54,558 nucleotides of DNA from Eubacteriales bacterium (GTDB taxonomy: Bacteria; Bacillota; Clostridia; Tissierellales; GPF-1): NCBI GenBank assembly GCA_030625815.1, contig DAOUQF010000025.1:1-54558 (forward strand). The letters run 5' to 3'. A program made the translations under genes and the position numbers. Every line of letters starts with the position of its first letter. Positions within the stretch are counted from its first letter, which is position 1. The notes below the pieces were generated by a model that was not told the DNA's origin, searched no databases, and saw only the letters and a program-made list of their open reading frames with translations. This document shows, piece after piece, positions 40,679-49,170 of the stretch.

Positions 40679-41623
40679 TGCTTTTTCACGGAGCAGAAAC
40701 TGTTGATAGAAGGCGGCTAACGGCACTTGAATCATATAGCTGATGGCGATTAAAAATACGGCTAGGCTGTCGCCGAAAGTTGCAAGGCTCAAGCCCAAGG
40801 CCAGGGTCAGATTTCGCATGGATGCGCCGTATACCAAAGTGATTTGATCGCCGCGAGGCAAGAGCCGTCGTCCAATGGCGTGGCTGATGGTAAACAATAG
40901 CAAATAATAGAGGGTCAATGGCACCAGTGAATTGATTACCAAGGTGAGATCTCCAAGGATAGTTTTGCTCTTTAAAGCCATGGCGATAAAGACAATCATT
41001 AAAACGCCCAGGGAGCTGATTTCACCAAAATGAGGTTTCATCTTCTTATAGGTTTCCATTCCCTTTGTTCGCAGAATCAGGACTCGAGTCAAGTTGCCCA
41101 ATACCAAGGGGATGATAATGACTTTGACTAAACTGAAAAGAATGCGCATGGTGTTTACGCTGACGATTTCACCCAATAAAAGATTCATATAAAGCGGGAT
41201 AAAGAGAATCGATAAAAGCAGATTCGTTGAGATCATGACCAGTGCGAGGGAGACATTCCCTTTGGCAAGCCCTGTCCAAGAGGCCGTCATTCCGCTAGTG
41301 GGCAATAAGGCGATCAGCACCAAACCGAGAATCAATTCCGGTTGACCTTGGAAAAAGAAACGGCTGAGAAGAAAAGCCAAAAGGGGAGACAGGATAAAAT
41401 TCAACCCAATGCTTAAGAGCAATGGCTTTGGAGTTGAAAAAGCCTGCAAGAGATCGCTTACTTTCAGGTTAATCATCATGGGGTAGATCATCAGGATGAG
41501 TACCGGAGTTACCAGGGGTTTGAGTCCGCTGACGGGGAAATTCATTCCGTAAACGAGGCCTAATCCCATCATGAGCAGTATGAAATAGGGTAATTTAGAT
41601 TTGATGATACGTAATGGTTGCAT
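40652..41623 (-). CDS. BASS-family (bile acid:Na+/ACR3-like) transporter
   Basis: A 323-residue ten-helix membrane protein of the bile acid:sodium symporter superfamily. LLPTSGMTASWTGLAKGN and YGASMRNLTLALGLSLA correspond to the two discontinuous-helix regions of the fold. ACR3 arsenite exporters and several organic-anion carriers share this fold; substrate is open. AAAGGAG precedes the ATG. A strong minus-strand promoter (41672-41700) and a Fur-like box in the leader suggest metal or iron control. Confidence 0.85.
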   Translation of the reverse strand: MQPLRIIKSKLPYFILLMMGLGLVYGMNFPVSGLKPLVTPVLILMIYPMMINLKVSDLLQAFSTPKPLLLSIGLNFILSPLLAFLLSRFFFQGQPELILGLVLIALLPTSGMTASWTGLAKGNVSLALVMISTNLLLSILFIPLYMNLLLGEIVSVNTMRILFSLVKVIIIPLVLGNLTRVLILRTKGMETYKKMKPHFGEISSLGVLMIVFIAMALKSKTILGDLTLVINSLVPLTLYYLLLFTISHAIGRRLLPRGDQITLVYGASMRNLTLALGLSLATFGDSLAVFLIAISYMIQVPLAAFYQQFLLREKAKNKAYPIG

Positions 41624-41646
41624 GGGTTGCTCCTTTCGATGCTAAA

Positions 41647-41661
41647 TGAGAATCATTTTCA
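41647..41661. promoter_or_regulatory. Fur-like box
   Basis: TGAGAATCATTTTCA matches the 7-1-7 Fur consensus TGATAATNATTATCA at 12 of the 14 specified positions. It is just downstream of the -10 of the BASS gene promoter and upstream of the divergent flavodoxin gene. Confidence 0.65.
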
Positions 41662-41671
41662 TTTAAGACTG

Positions 41672-41700
41672 ATTATACCCCGATTGGGTATGAAATGCAA
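41672..41700 (-). promoter_or_regulatory. Promoter of the BASS transporter gene
   Basis: On the minus strand: TTGCAT (41695-41700), 17 bases, TATAAT (41672-41677). The Fur-like box lies 11-25 bases downstream of the -10, over the likely transcription start. Confidence 0.8.
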
Positions 41701-41783
41701 TGGAAATTATTTGAATCGAAAAAATAGTGTCTTTTTGGGTAGAAATATATTGGTGTAAGCGGATTGACGAAAGAAGGGAACCC

Positions 41784-42269
41784 ATGAAAGCATTAGTGAT
41801 ATATGATTCGTATTTCGGAAATACAGAAGAGGTAGCAATTGCTATTGGCAATGCGCTGAGGGGAGTTTTGGATGTCGAGGTCAGAAGAGTGACTGATTTG
41901 GATCCAAAGCATGTTAAGGGGATAGACTTTTTGGTAATTGGATCTCCAACAAGGGCGTTTCATGCAACAAAAAATACCAGGAACTTTTTAAAAGGAATTG
42001 CAAAGAAAGAATACGCGCATATGAAGGTGATTGCCTTTGATACGCGGATATCGATGGAGGACGTCGATTCAAAAATATTGAATCGAATGGTGAAGACCTT
42101 TGGGTATGTCGCAGAACCCATGGGAATGATGATGGAGAAACGGGGAGCGAAGCTGTTGGTGAACCCGATTGGGTTTTATGTAATTGATACGGAAGGACCG
42201 TTGAAAGAGGGAGAAAAGGAAAGGGCGGCGCTTTGGGCGAAAGAGGCAATTCAAGAAGAGCTTACATAA
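41784..42269 (+). CDS. Flavodoxin
   Basis: A 161-residue long-spaced flavodoxin-fold protein: FMN phosphate loop YDSYFGNTEEVA, FLVIGSPTRAFHATK, and FDTRISM. Flavodoxins replace ferredoxin as low-potential electron carriers when iron is scarce. The Fur-like box upstream fits that role. ATG 41784 follows GAAAGAAGGG; earlier in-frame methionines lack a ribosome site. Confidence 0.9.
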   Translation: MKALVIYDSYFGNTEEVAIAIGNALRGVLDVEVRRVTDLDPKHVKGIDFLVIGSPTRAFHATKNTRNFLKGIAKKEYAHMKVIAFDTRISMEDVDSKILNRMVKTFGYVAEPMGMMMEKRGAKLLVNPIGFYVIDTEGPLKEGEKERAALWAKEAIQEELT

Positions 42270-42275
42270 AAACGG

Positions 42276-42302
42276 CGATGCAAATTTTTTGCATCGCTTT
42301 TC
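42276..42302. terminator. Terminator between flavodoxin and YkvA-like genes
   Basis: Stem GCGATGCAA (42276-42284) / TTGCATCGC (42290-42298), T tail on plus and T on minus (AAAA upstream). Confidence 0.88.
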
Positions 42303-42833
42303 CTATGACTTCTTTTTGAATTTTCCTGAAAAGGGCAGATACACGTTCTTGATCCAGCCGAGGATCTGATCCCCTTGGCCGATGATTCGCTGAATCAAAG
42401 TCAGAATATCCTCGTTCCCGTGCCAATACTTGCGAAGAACAGCCGGATCCACTTGATTCAACATGCCATGCAGGGTCCAAATGACTACATAGATATCGTC
42501 CAGATAACCGATTGCGCCAGAGAAATCAGGAATCAAGTCAAGGGGAGAAAAGAAGTACAGCAGGGCATAAACGACTTTCCGTTTCTGCTTTATGGGGACA
42601 CCCTTTTCAAGGCTCAATCGCCAGATCAAATAGAAGAGATCGGGCGCCAGTAAGAGGATGTCGGAGAATTTATCGGGGATCTTTCCTTTTTCCAACCAGT
42701 TGGTAAAACTGGAACGAAGCTTGGCATAGTATTGCTCGCTGCTTTCTTCCTGCTTCGGCGTTCCCAATTCATGAAGATAGGGTTCGATTTCATTTTCTAT
42801 GGCTTTGTCTTTCAGAAAATCTTTTGAATCCAT
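42303..42833 (-). CDS. YkvA/DUF1232 family protein
   Basis: A 176-residue protein whose central hydrophobic stretch VYALLYFFSPLDLIPDFSGAIGYLDDIYVV is the DUF1232 signature (FSPxDLIPD...GYLDD), a small membrane-associated domain of unknown function. The N-terminus is charged and cytoplasmic. ATG 42833 follows TTGGAGGTT; the longer frame to 42977 runs into a hairpin and is rejected. Confidence 0.85.
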   Translation of the reverse strand: MDSKDFLKDKAIENEIEPYLHELGTPKQEESSEQYYAKLRSSFTNWLEKGKIPDKFSDILLLAPDLFYLIWRLSLEKGVPIKQKRKVVYALLYFFSPLDLIPDFSGAIGYLDDIYVVIWTLHGMLNQVDPAVLRKYWHGNEDILTLIQRIIGQGDQILGWIKNVYLPFSGKFKKKS

Positions 42834-42919
42834 GGCAACCTCCAATTTGAAATTCTTTACCCGGTCTCTTGCAGGATAAGCACTTCTTGAAGACGTAGTG
42901 ATAAAGTTCGTATGTAAGA

Positions 42920-42978
42920 ATGATAAAAAGAATGCAAGGATGCGCGGCAGATTGAATACGCCGCGGGATCCTTGCATT
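42920..42978 (-). terminator. Terminator for the GntR-family gene
   Basis: A long imperfect inverted repeat: 42931-42941 with 42968-42978, and CGCGGC (42943-42948) with GCCGCG (42960-42965). On the minus strand it is followed by TTCTTTTTATC, so it ends the frlR transcript. Confidence 0.75.
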
Positions 42979-43005
42979 GATTTGTAATGTGTATCTTTCT
43001 TTTTT

Positions 43006-43761
43006 TCAAGAGTGGTCCTGAAGAGTAAAGGTATAGTCGATCGTGTCTTTCAGCTCCAGTTCGTAAAAGAAAGAGGTTCGATCAATGGGATTATACGAAA
43101 TCAAATATTCCATGGGGATCTTTTGGGCATCATATGCGATGCTGTTCAGAACAAAGATGGGATCTTGTTCGCTAAGCAGCAGGTGTTTCGCTACAAAGGC
43201 ATTGCAAAAAGTCACAGAGATAAGTCGTTCTGCTGTGGTGACTTTGATCTTATAATCATCTTTCATGGTTCCAAAAAGAGAATTTTTCGAGAAGTCGATC
43301 TTGTTAATTCCAGGGAATCGATCCAGTGGGATATGGGTAATTTCTATCGCGTAGGGCTTTCCGGCAGCACGTCGTAATCTCGTTAAAATATAGACCGGAT
43401 CACCAATTTTAATCTTTAATTTATCAGCCAAGAAACGATTTGCTTCCGTTATTTCTTTTTTCAATTCGATGGAGTTGACTTCGGTAAGTCCTTGATTGCG
43501 CAGGGCATCTCCAAAGCCACTGAGTTCCGCGTTTCTGATTAGTTTTTTACTGCGGACAAAGGTCCCTTTTCTTGCGATTCGCTCAACAAAGCCTTCCTTT
43601 TCAAGTTGATCAATGGCCTTCCTTGCCGTCATGCGGCTAACGCCAAATTCAATACTTAAGACGCGTTCGGAGGGAAGGCTTTCGTTTTCAAGATATTTGC
43701 CGCTATTAATTTGTTTGATGAGTTGATCTTTAATATCGAGATATGCTACTTTGGTTGTCAA
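43006..43761 (-). CDS. frlR: GntR-family (HutC/UTRA) regulator of the frl operon
   Basis: A 251-residue repressor. Residues 1-75 are a GntR winged helix (LPSERVLSIEFGVSRMTARKAIDQLEKEGFVERIARKGTFV); residues 90-245 are the UTRA ligand domain (ILTRLRRAAGKPYAIEITHIPLDRF). Its divergent position next to a frlD-frlB operon and the family match FrlR of Bacillus subtilis, which senses fructosamine degradation intermediates. The start is TTG 43761 with GGAGGG six bases upstream; there is no nearby in-frame ATG. Confidence 0.88.
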   Translation of the reverse strand: MTTKVAYLDIKDQLIKQINSGKYLENESLPSERVLSIEFGVSRMTARKAIDQLEKEGFVERIARKGTFVRSKKLIRNAELSGFGDALRNQGLTEVNSIELKKEITEANRFLADKLKIKIGDPVYILTRLRRAAGKPYAIEITHIPLDRFPGINKIDFSKNSLFGTMKDDYKIKVTTAERLISVTFCNAFVAKHLLLSEQDPIFVLNSIAYDAQKIPMEYLISYNPIDRTSFFYELELKDTIDYTFTLQDHS

Positions 43762-43909
43762 GTTGATCCCTCCAATCTAGTTCCACTTTATTCTTAAGAT
43801 GAACTCATTGTCAACACCTCAAAATTCGAGAGGCACGGAAGAAAAATTTTTTTGAAACGAAGACGATGGATAAATCAGAGAATTCTGCGATTTGTGAGAA
43901 GTTAATTCG

Positions 43910-43955
43910 TAAAAACGTTTTCAAAAATAAATTTAATTTTCAGAAAACGTTGACA
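43910..43955 (+). promoter_or_regulatory. Two cre-like (CcpA) sites
   Basis: TAAAAACGTTTTCA (43910-43923) matches the cre consensus TGWAARCGYTWNCW at 13 of 14 positions; AGAAAACGTTGACA (43942-43955) at 12 of 14. The second includes the -35 hexamer of the frl promoter, so CcpA binding would block transcription. Confidence 0.6.
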
Positions 43956-43978
43956 AAAAATAGGGACGCGCTTATAAT
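43950..43978 (+). promoter_or_regulatory. Sigma-A promoter of the frl operon
   Basis: Perfect TTGACA (43950-43955), 17-base spacer, perfect TATAAT (43973-43978). The leader to the frlD start is about 130 bases and holds the operator-like palindromes. Confidence 0.93.
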
Positions 43979-43986
43979 GAACTCAC

Positions 43987-44063
43987 TGGTATATACCAAG
44001 AAAACATTGGTAATTTAATCACTACAATCATTATACCACTTAATTATTGATTGGTATAGTCCA
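43987..44063 (+). promoter_or_regulatory. Two FrlR-type operator palindromes
   Basis: TGGTATATACCA (43987-43998) is a perfect 12-bp palindrome just after the promoter; TGGTATAGTCCA (44052-44063) repeats it with two changes. A half site TTATACCA lies at 44030-44037. GntR/HutC-type repressors bind such sites, and the divergent frlR is the obvious binder. Confidence 0.65.
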
Positions 44064-44115
44064 GTGGTTTATTGAAAACTAATTAGCAATTCATCATCAG
44101 AGAGGAGCAAGATTC

Positions 44116-44961
44116 ATGAGAGTAATCGGACTTGGTGATAACGTCGTTGATAAATATCATCATCTGCAGACCATGTTCCCGGGAGGAAATGCATTGAACT
44201 TTGCGGTCTATGCGAAGATGCTGGGAGTTGATGCATCCTATTGCGGCGTATTCGGGAATGATGGCGTGGGCGATCATATCAAATCGGTAATGAATGAGCT
44301 GGATATTGATATTTCTTCTTGTGTAACACGAGATGGAGAAAATGGATACGCCGAAGTCAACTTAGTGGATGGCGATCGAGTCTTCTTTGGCGGGAATAAA
44401 GGCGGCGTATCGAAGAATGAGCCTTTGATTCTTTCGGATGAATTGGTTGAATACCTGAATGAATTTGAACTGATCCATAGCAGCTGCTACAGCCATTTGG
44501 AAGAAGAGATTAAGAAGCTGAAAGATCGAAAAGGAATATTGACATTCGATTTCTCGAATCGAATTGAACAGGACTATCTGGAAAAGGTTTGCCCTAATGT
44601 CGATGTCGCATTTTTCTCGGCAGGTGATCTTGAAACAAAGGAAGAGATCGACGGACTGCTGCAGCAAGCGATTGATCTGGGAAGCGCATTGGCGATCGCT
44701 TCCATGGGAACGAGAGGACAACGAGTCTATGACGGCAAAGCATTTTACTCGGGGAAAGTTAAGTTGGTGGAACCGGTGGATACCTTAGGAGCGGGAGATT
44801 CATTTTTCACGCAGTTTATCGTATCGATCGTTGAGAAAGGATGGAGAAGGGGGGAAGGAGTAAGGAAAGAAGTTGTGGAACAAGCATTTGACTTGGCTGC
44901 CGATTATTCTGCCAAAACATGCATGGTGTATGGCGCATTTGGCCATGGAGCAAAATTTTGA
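44116..44961 (+). CDS. frlD: Fructoselysine/fructosamine 6-kinase (PfkB family)
   Basis: A 281-residue PfkB-type sugar kinase: MRVIGLGDNVVDKYHHLQTMFPGGNALNFAVYA-like N-terminus (GGN motif), and the C-terminal anion hole/catalytic base DTLGAGDSFFT. FrlD phosphorylates Amadori compounds such as fructose-amino acids at C6. Place in an operon with a SIS-domain deglycase and a sugar ABC transporter supports this over a general ribokinase. GAGAGGAG precedes the ATG. Confidence 0.88.
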   Translation: MRVIGLGDNVVDKYHHLQTMFPGGNALNFAVYAKMLGVDASYCGVFGNDGVGDHIKSVMNELDIDISSCVTRDGENGYAEVNLVDGDRVFFGGNKGGVSKNEPLILSDELVEYLNEFELIHSSCYSHLEEEIKKLKDRKGILTFDFSNRIEQDYLEKVCPNVDVAFFSAGDLETKEEIDGLLQQAIDLGSALAIASMGTRGQRVYDGKAFYSGKVKLVEPVDTLGAGDSFFTQFIVSIVEKGWRRGEGVRKEVVEQAFDLAADYSAKTCMVYGAFGHGAKF

Positions 44962-45008
44962 CTTTAAAAGGGGACGACAAGGAAAAATAAGGGAAAGAGG
45001 AGGAAGTA

Positions 45009-46325
45009 ATGAAAAGGAACGGTATTTTATTGTTAGTTGTGGTAATGGTATTAAGTCTTTTTCTAACGGCTTGTGGGAGTTCGGAACCGGAAGCGGCTCA
45101 ATCAAGCGGCCCTGCTGAACCTACTGCAGAGGACCCTATCACCTTGAAGTTTTTACATAGGTGGCCGGATGAGCTATATGATGGATTTTTCAACGACATG
45201 GCTCGCGAATATGAAGCGGCCAATCCTGGGATTCTAATTGATGTGCAAGCCATCGCCAATGATCCGTTCAAGGAGAAAATCAAAGTGGTTCTTGGTACTG
45301 ACGAAGCGCCGGATATATTCTTTACTTGGCCAGGGGAATTCACTAACCGATTTATCCGTGCGGGCAAGGTTATGGATCTGACGGATGTGATGATGAAAGA
45401 CAACTACATTGACAACTATGTAGCATCTCAAATGGAACCATTCACAGTGGATGGCAAGATCTACGGTGCGCCAGTTCGTGTAGACGGCAAAATCTTCGTT
45501 TACAACAAAGAATTATTTGCGCAAGCAGGTGTTGAAGTGCCAGAAACTTGGGAAGAGTTTGTAACGGTTTGTGAGCAATTGGATGCAGCGGGCATCGTAC
45601 CGATTGCATTTGGCAACCAAGCGCCTTGGGCGGTTTCTCACTACATCGGAACATTGAATCAAAAGATTGTTGGCGAGCCGATTCATGGGGCATACGATCC
45701 GGAAGTAGGAGATTTCTCGGATCCAGGCTTTGTAAAAGCATTGGAAGAGTTTGAAAGAATTGTACCTTACTTCAATAAAAACACCAATGGTATTCGTCAC
45801 TCGGAAGCTCGTGAAAACTGGATGGCTTCTAAAGCGGCTATGATGTATATCGAGATCGTTGAGATTCCTGAAATTCAAAGAAATGGTCCTGCGGAATTGC
45901 AAGACAACTACGGTGTATTTGAATTCCCAGTTTACGAAGGCGGTAATGGGGATCAAACGCTGTTGACTGGCTACCCAGAAGGATTTGTTATTTCCAATAC
46001 AACCAAGCATCCGGAAGAAGCCATTGCGTTCTTCAAGTACATCACAGGCAAAGAAGTTGGACTTAAAGAAGCAAAAGCAGTTGGCTGGCTGAACGGTGCG
46101 AAAGGCATCGCGAAAAAGGGCGAAATTTCTGACTCGCTTTATGAAAACACACAAATTATCTATAATGCAGGCGGATTGGTTAACTGGTTGGACTCTGGCA
46201 TGCATGCCAAGGTAACCAATGAGTACTTGATTGATCTTCAAATGTTGATTGACGGATTGTTAACACCGCAAGAAGTTATTGATAAAGTCCAGGAAGTCGC
46301 AACTGAAGTAACATCTGAATTTTAG
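45009..46325 (+). CDS. frlO: Fructosamine ABC transporter substrate-binding lipoprotein
   Basis: A 438-residue family 1 (sugar) binding protein. Signal peptide with lipobox LTAC (Cys22), a short Glu/Ala/Ser linker, then the typical extracellular binding fold (KFLHRWPDELYDGFFNDMAREY, DIFFTWPGEFTNRFI, YNKELFAQAGVEVPETWEEF). By operon position it delivers fructoselysine-type compounds, as FrlO does in B. subtilis. AGAGGAGG precedes the ATG. Codon use is richer in frequent codons than the neighbours, as expected of an abundant binding protein. Confidence 0.88.
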   Translation: MKRNGILLLVVVMVLSLFLTACGSSEPEAAQSSGPAEPTAEDPITLKFLHRWPDELYDGFFNDMAREYEAANPGILIDVQAIANDPFKEKIKVVLGTDEAPDIFFTWPGEFTNRFIRAGKVMDLTDVMMKDNYIDNYVASQMEPFTVDGKIYGAPVRVDGKIFVYNKELFAQAGVEVPETWEEFVTVCEQLDAAGIVPIAFGNQAPWAVSHYIGTLNQKIVGEPIHGAYDPEVGDFSDPGFVKALEEFERIVPYFNKNTNGIRHSEARENWMASKAAMMYIEIVEIPEIQRNGPAELQDNYGVFEFPVYEGGNGDQTLLTGYPEGFVISNTTKHPEEAIAFFKYITGKEVGLKEAKAVGWLNGAKGIAKKGEISDSLYENTQIIYNAGGLVNWLDSGMHAKVTNEYLIDLQMLIDGLLTPQEVIDKVQEVATEVTSEF

Positions 46326-46327
46326 CG

Positions 46328-47203
46328 ATGAAATTTGGGAAAAAGAATTATTGGCTGTATATCCTGCCGGCAATTCTTTTGATTGGAATGTTTGTGTATG
46401 TGCCCATTCTCCAAAACTTCTATTTCAGCTTATTTAAGATGAATAGTTATACGGATGAAAAAATTTTTGTGGGACTATCACATTATGTACGTATCTTCAA
46501 GGATGATGTATTTTACACATCCTTGAAGAACAACATAACATACGCGCTTATTTCAGTCATTTGTCAGGTCGGACTCGGAACAATGTTGGCGATCATACTC
46601 GAGAGCAAGCTTACTGGACGATTGCGAAATTTCTACCGAAACGTGTTATTTATCCCATCATTGATTTCTGTTACAGCGGTTGCTTTACTTTGGTATTTTA
46701 TTTACAACCCCAATGTGGGGATGTTGAATGCAGTTTTAACGAAAATTGGACTAGAAAATTTGACGCATGCATGGCTTGCTGAACCGGATATTGCAATCTA
46801 TTCAGTCATTGCCATGAGCCAGTGGCAGTATACCGGCTACATCATGATATTGATCTTGGTAGCGATTCAAAAGATCCCGTCAGAGCTTTTTGAAGCAGCG
46901 GAGATCGACGGAGCAAATGTGATTCAAAAGGCCTTGTTTGTAACTATACCAAATATCAAAGAAATGCTATTGGTAACCTCGGTGATCACAGTGATTGGTG
47001 CGTTCAAGCTTTTTACAGAGATTTACGTGATGACCATGGGCGGACCTTACAACACAACACAGGTATTGGGCACATATCTTTACCAATCGGCATTTATGTT
47101 TGACGAAATGGGATATGCTTCGGCAATTGCGGTTATTATCTTTGCGATTACCTTTTCGGCATCCATTTTCCAGATCCGAATGGCGAAAAGTGGAAAGGGT
47201 TAG
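46328..47203 (+). CDS. frlN: Sugar-type ABC permease (MalF group)
   Basis: A 291-residue permease with six helices; the EAA-loop is FEAAEIDGANVIQKALFVTIPN. It starts two bases after the frlO stop and has no ribosome site of its own beyond the frlO end, so translation is coupled. Pairs with the next permease. Confidence 0.88.
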   Translation: MKFGKKNYWLYILPAILLIGMFVYVPILQNFYFSLFKMNSYTDEKIFVGLSHYVRIFKDDVFYTSLKNNITYALISVICQVGLGTMLAIILESKLTGRLRNFYRNVLFIPSLISVTAVALLWYFIYNPNVGMLNAVLTKIGLENLTHAWLAEPDIAIYSVIAMSQWQYTGYIMILILVAIQKIPSELFEAAEIDGANVIQKALFVTIPNIKEMLLVTSVITVIGAFKLFTEIYVMTMGGPYNTTQVLGTYLYQSAFMFDEMGYASAIAVIIFAITFSASIFQIRMAKSGKG

Positions 47204-47212
47204 GGTGATGAG

Positions 47213-48037
47213 ATGAAAAAGAATATGACAGCGAAGATTTTGATCAATCTATTTTTTCTCGTTCTTGTTGCCATGATCATTTACCCGATGTTTTGGCTGG
47301 TTTTGAATTCATTGAAGACCAATTCGGAACTCTACGACAACTCTCTGGCGTTTCCCATCAAAGCGATGTGGGGGAATTATAAACGCGCTTGGGATGTAGG
47401 GCTTTCGACGTACTTCTTTAACAGTATTTTAATTTCAAGTATTACGATTGCGGCCACCGTCTTTTTAGGTGCGGCATGCGCCTATGGATTGGTACGCAGC
47501 AAATCGAAATACAAAGACATTATTTTCTTTATGATTTTGGGTGGACTCTTGTTGTCGCCGCAAGTGGCGTTGATCTCGCTGTATAAATTGCTCGCTGCCT
47601 TTCATATGTACAATACCAGATGGGCATTGATCATTCCGTATATCGCGTTCCGATTGCCGTTTGCAGTATTCTTGATGCGATCGTACTTCTTGAGTTTCCC
47701 AATTGAGTTGGAGGAAGCGGCGTATATCGACGGGTATAGTACCTTCCAAACCTTTATTAAAATTGTATTGCCGATCAGTCGACCGATCTTGTCGGCGACG
47801 GCGATTATGACAGCGATCTTTGTTTGGAACGAATTCCTATTTGCTCTGGTTTTTATAGAGGACAAGGCGAAGATGACCGTTCCGATTGGACTATCGAACT
47901 TTAAGGATGCACTTGCTACAGATTGGACAGTATTATTGGCGGGGATTGTCATCTCCTCCATACCAATGCTTATTTTATATCTGCTGATGCAGAAAAACTT
48001 TATTAAGGCGCTGGCGGCCGGCAGTGTCAAAGGATAA
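47213..48037 (+). CDS. frlM: Sugar-type ABC permease (MalG group)
   Basis: A 274-residue six-helix permease; EAA-loop LEEAAYIDGYSTFQTFIKIVLP. Nine bases after frlN. No ATPase gene is in the operon; in B. subtilis the Frl transporter uses a shared ATPase (MsmX), and the same is expected here. Confidence 0.88.
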   Translation: MKKNMTAKILINLFFLVLVAMIIYPMFWLVLNSLKTNSELYDNSLAFPIKAMWGNYKRAWDVGLSTYFFNSILISSITIAATVFLGAACAYGLVRSKSKYKDIIFFMILGGLLLSPQVALISLYKLLAAFHMYNTRWALIIPYIAFRLPFAVFLMRSYFLSFPIELEEAAYIDGYSTFQTFIKIVLPISRPILSATAIMTAIFVWNEFLFALVFIEDKAKMTVPIGLSNFKDALATDWTVLLAGIVISSIPMLILYLLMQKNFIKALAAGSVKG

Positions 48038-48051
48038 CAGGAGGATCAGGT

Positions 48052-49062
48052 ATGTTAAATGCAAAAAACGGAGTGTTTAAAGAAACGCTTCAAAAAGGAT
48101 TGGACCAACACGAGGAACTGAACAAAGCGGTTGACGCGATTTGCGAAAAGGGGATCAACAAAGTCTTTTTGGTAGGATGTGGAGGCTCATTGGCGGTTAT
48201 GTATCCATGCCAGCATATTCTTGACACCCGTTCGACAATCCCTGCATATGCGTACAATAGTAGTGAATTCTTGAATATGAATCACAAAAAATTTGATGAA
48301 AAATCATTGGTGATTGTTTCCTCTTACACAGGCAGCACAAAGGAAACGGTAGCAGTGGCTAAAATGGCTAAAGAAGCCGGTGCGCCAGTTATATCTTTTA
48401 TGGGTAAATTAGGAACGCCATTGGCCGATGCGGCTGATTATGCTTTTGCAAACGATGCTGAAGTTGGGGTTACTGACTCGAAATTGATCATGTTGTATCA
48501 AGTGATCTTCCGCGTGATGAAGAACTTGGGTCAATGTGATGAGTACGACGCGATTATGGAAGCGATGAAAACTCTTCCGAAAAACATCGTAAGCGTTCGA
48601 GAAAAGTTTGAGCCAATTGCTGAGAAGTTTGCGATTGAAAATAAAGATACAGATTATTACATGGTATTGAGCGCAGGCTTGACTTGGTTCACCGCGTATT
48701 CTCATGCAATGTGTATTTTGGAAGAGATGCAATGGATCAAGGCGAGATCGATTCATGCAGGCGAGTTTTTCCATGGTGCATTCGAGATTATGACTGATGA
48801 GACTCATGTTCTTCTCTATCGAGGTGAGGACGAAAGTCGACCTTTGGGTCAGCGGGCTCAAGACTTCTGTGAGAAATATACGAGCAACTTATTCATGATT
48901 GATACCAAAGATTATGAATTGCCAGGTGTTCCAGAAGAGTATCGTGGACTGATGAGTCCGTTCGTGATTGATGCTTGCCAAGAGCGCATGAACAAACATT
49001 TGGAAGACAAGCGAAACCACTCGTTGGCGATTCGCCGATATATGGGAGTTGTCCCTTACTAA
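48052..49062 (+). CDS. frlB: Fructosamine 6-phosphate deglycase (SIS domain)
   Basis: A 336-residue protein with two SIS sugar-isomerase domains: VFLVGCGGSLAVM, VIVSSYTGSTKETVAVA, and the IHAGEFFHGAFEI segment that carries the catalytic Glu/His of FrlB-like deglycases. FrlB splits fructoselysine 6-phosphate into glucose 6-phosphate and lysine. It completes the pathway with frlD. ACAGGAGG precedes the ATG; the operon ends with the terminator at 49092-49128. Confidence 0.9.
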   Translation: MLNAKNGVFKETLQKGLDQHEELNKAVDAICEKGINKVFLVGCGGSLAVMYPCQHILDTRSTIPAYAYNSSEFLNMNHKKFDEKSLVIVSSYTGSTKETVAVAKMAKEAGAPVISFMGKLGTPLADAADYAFANDAEVGVTDSKLIMLYQVIFRVMKNLGQCDEYDAIMEAMKTLPKNIVSVREKFEPIAEKFAIENKDTDYYMVLSAGLTWFTAYSHAMCILEEMQWIKARSIHAGEFFHGAFEIMTDETHVLLYRGEDESRPLGQRAQDFCEKYTSNLFMIDTKDYELPGVPEEYRGLMSPFVIDACQERMNKHLEDKRNHSLAIRRYMGVVPY

Positions 49063-49091
49063 GACGTCCTCTTAGTTAAAAATATTTCATG

Positions 49092-49128
49092 CAAAAGGGA
49101 GAAGGAAGCCACCTTCTCCCTTTTGTCG
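49092..49128 (+). terminator. Terminator of the frl operon
   Basis: 14-bp stem CAAAAGGGAGAAGG (49092-49105) / CCTTCTCCCTTTTG (49112-49125). Very stable; the T run is part of the stem. Confidence 0.85.
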
Positions 49129-49170
49129 ACTCATTAAGGAATTCAGCAGGATTTTAGAAAAGAGGAAGGC

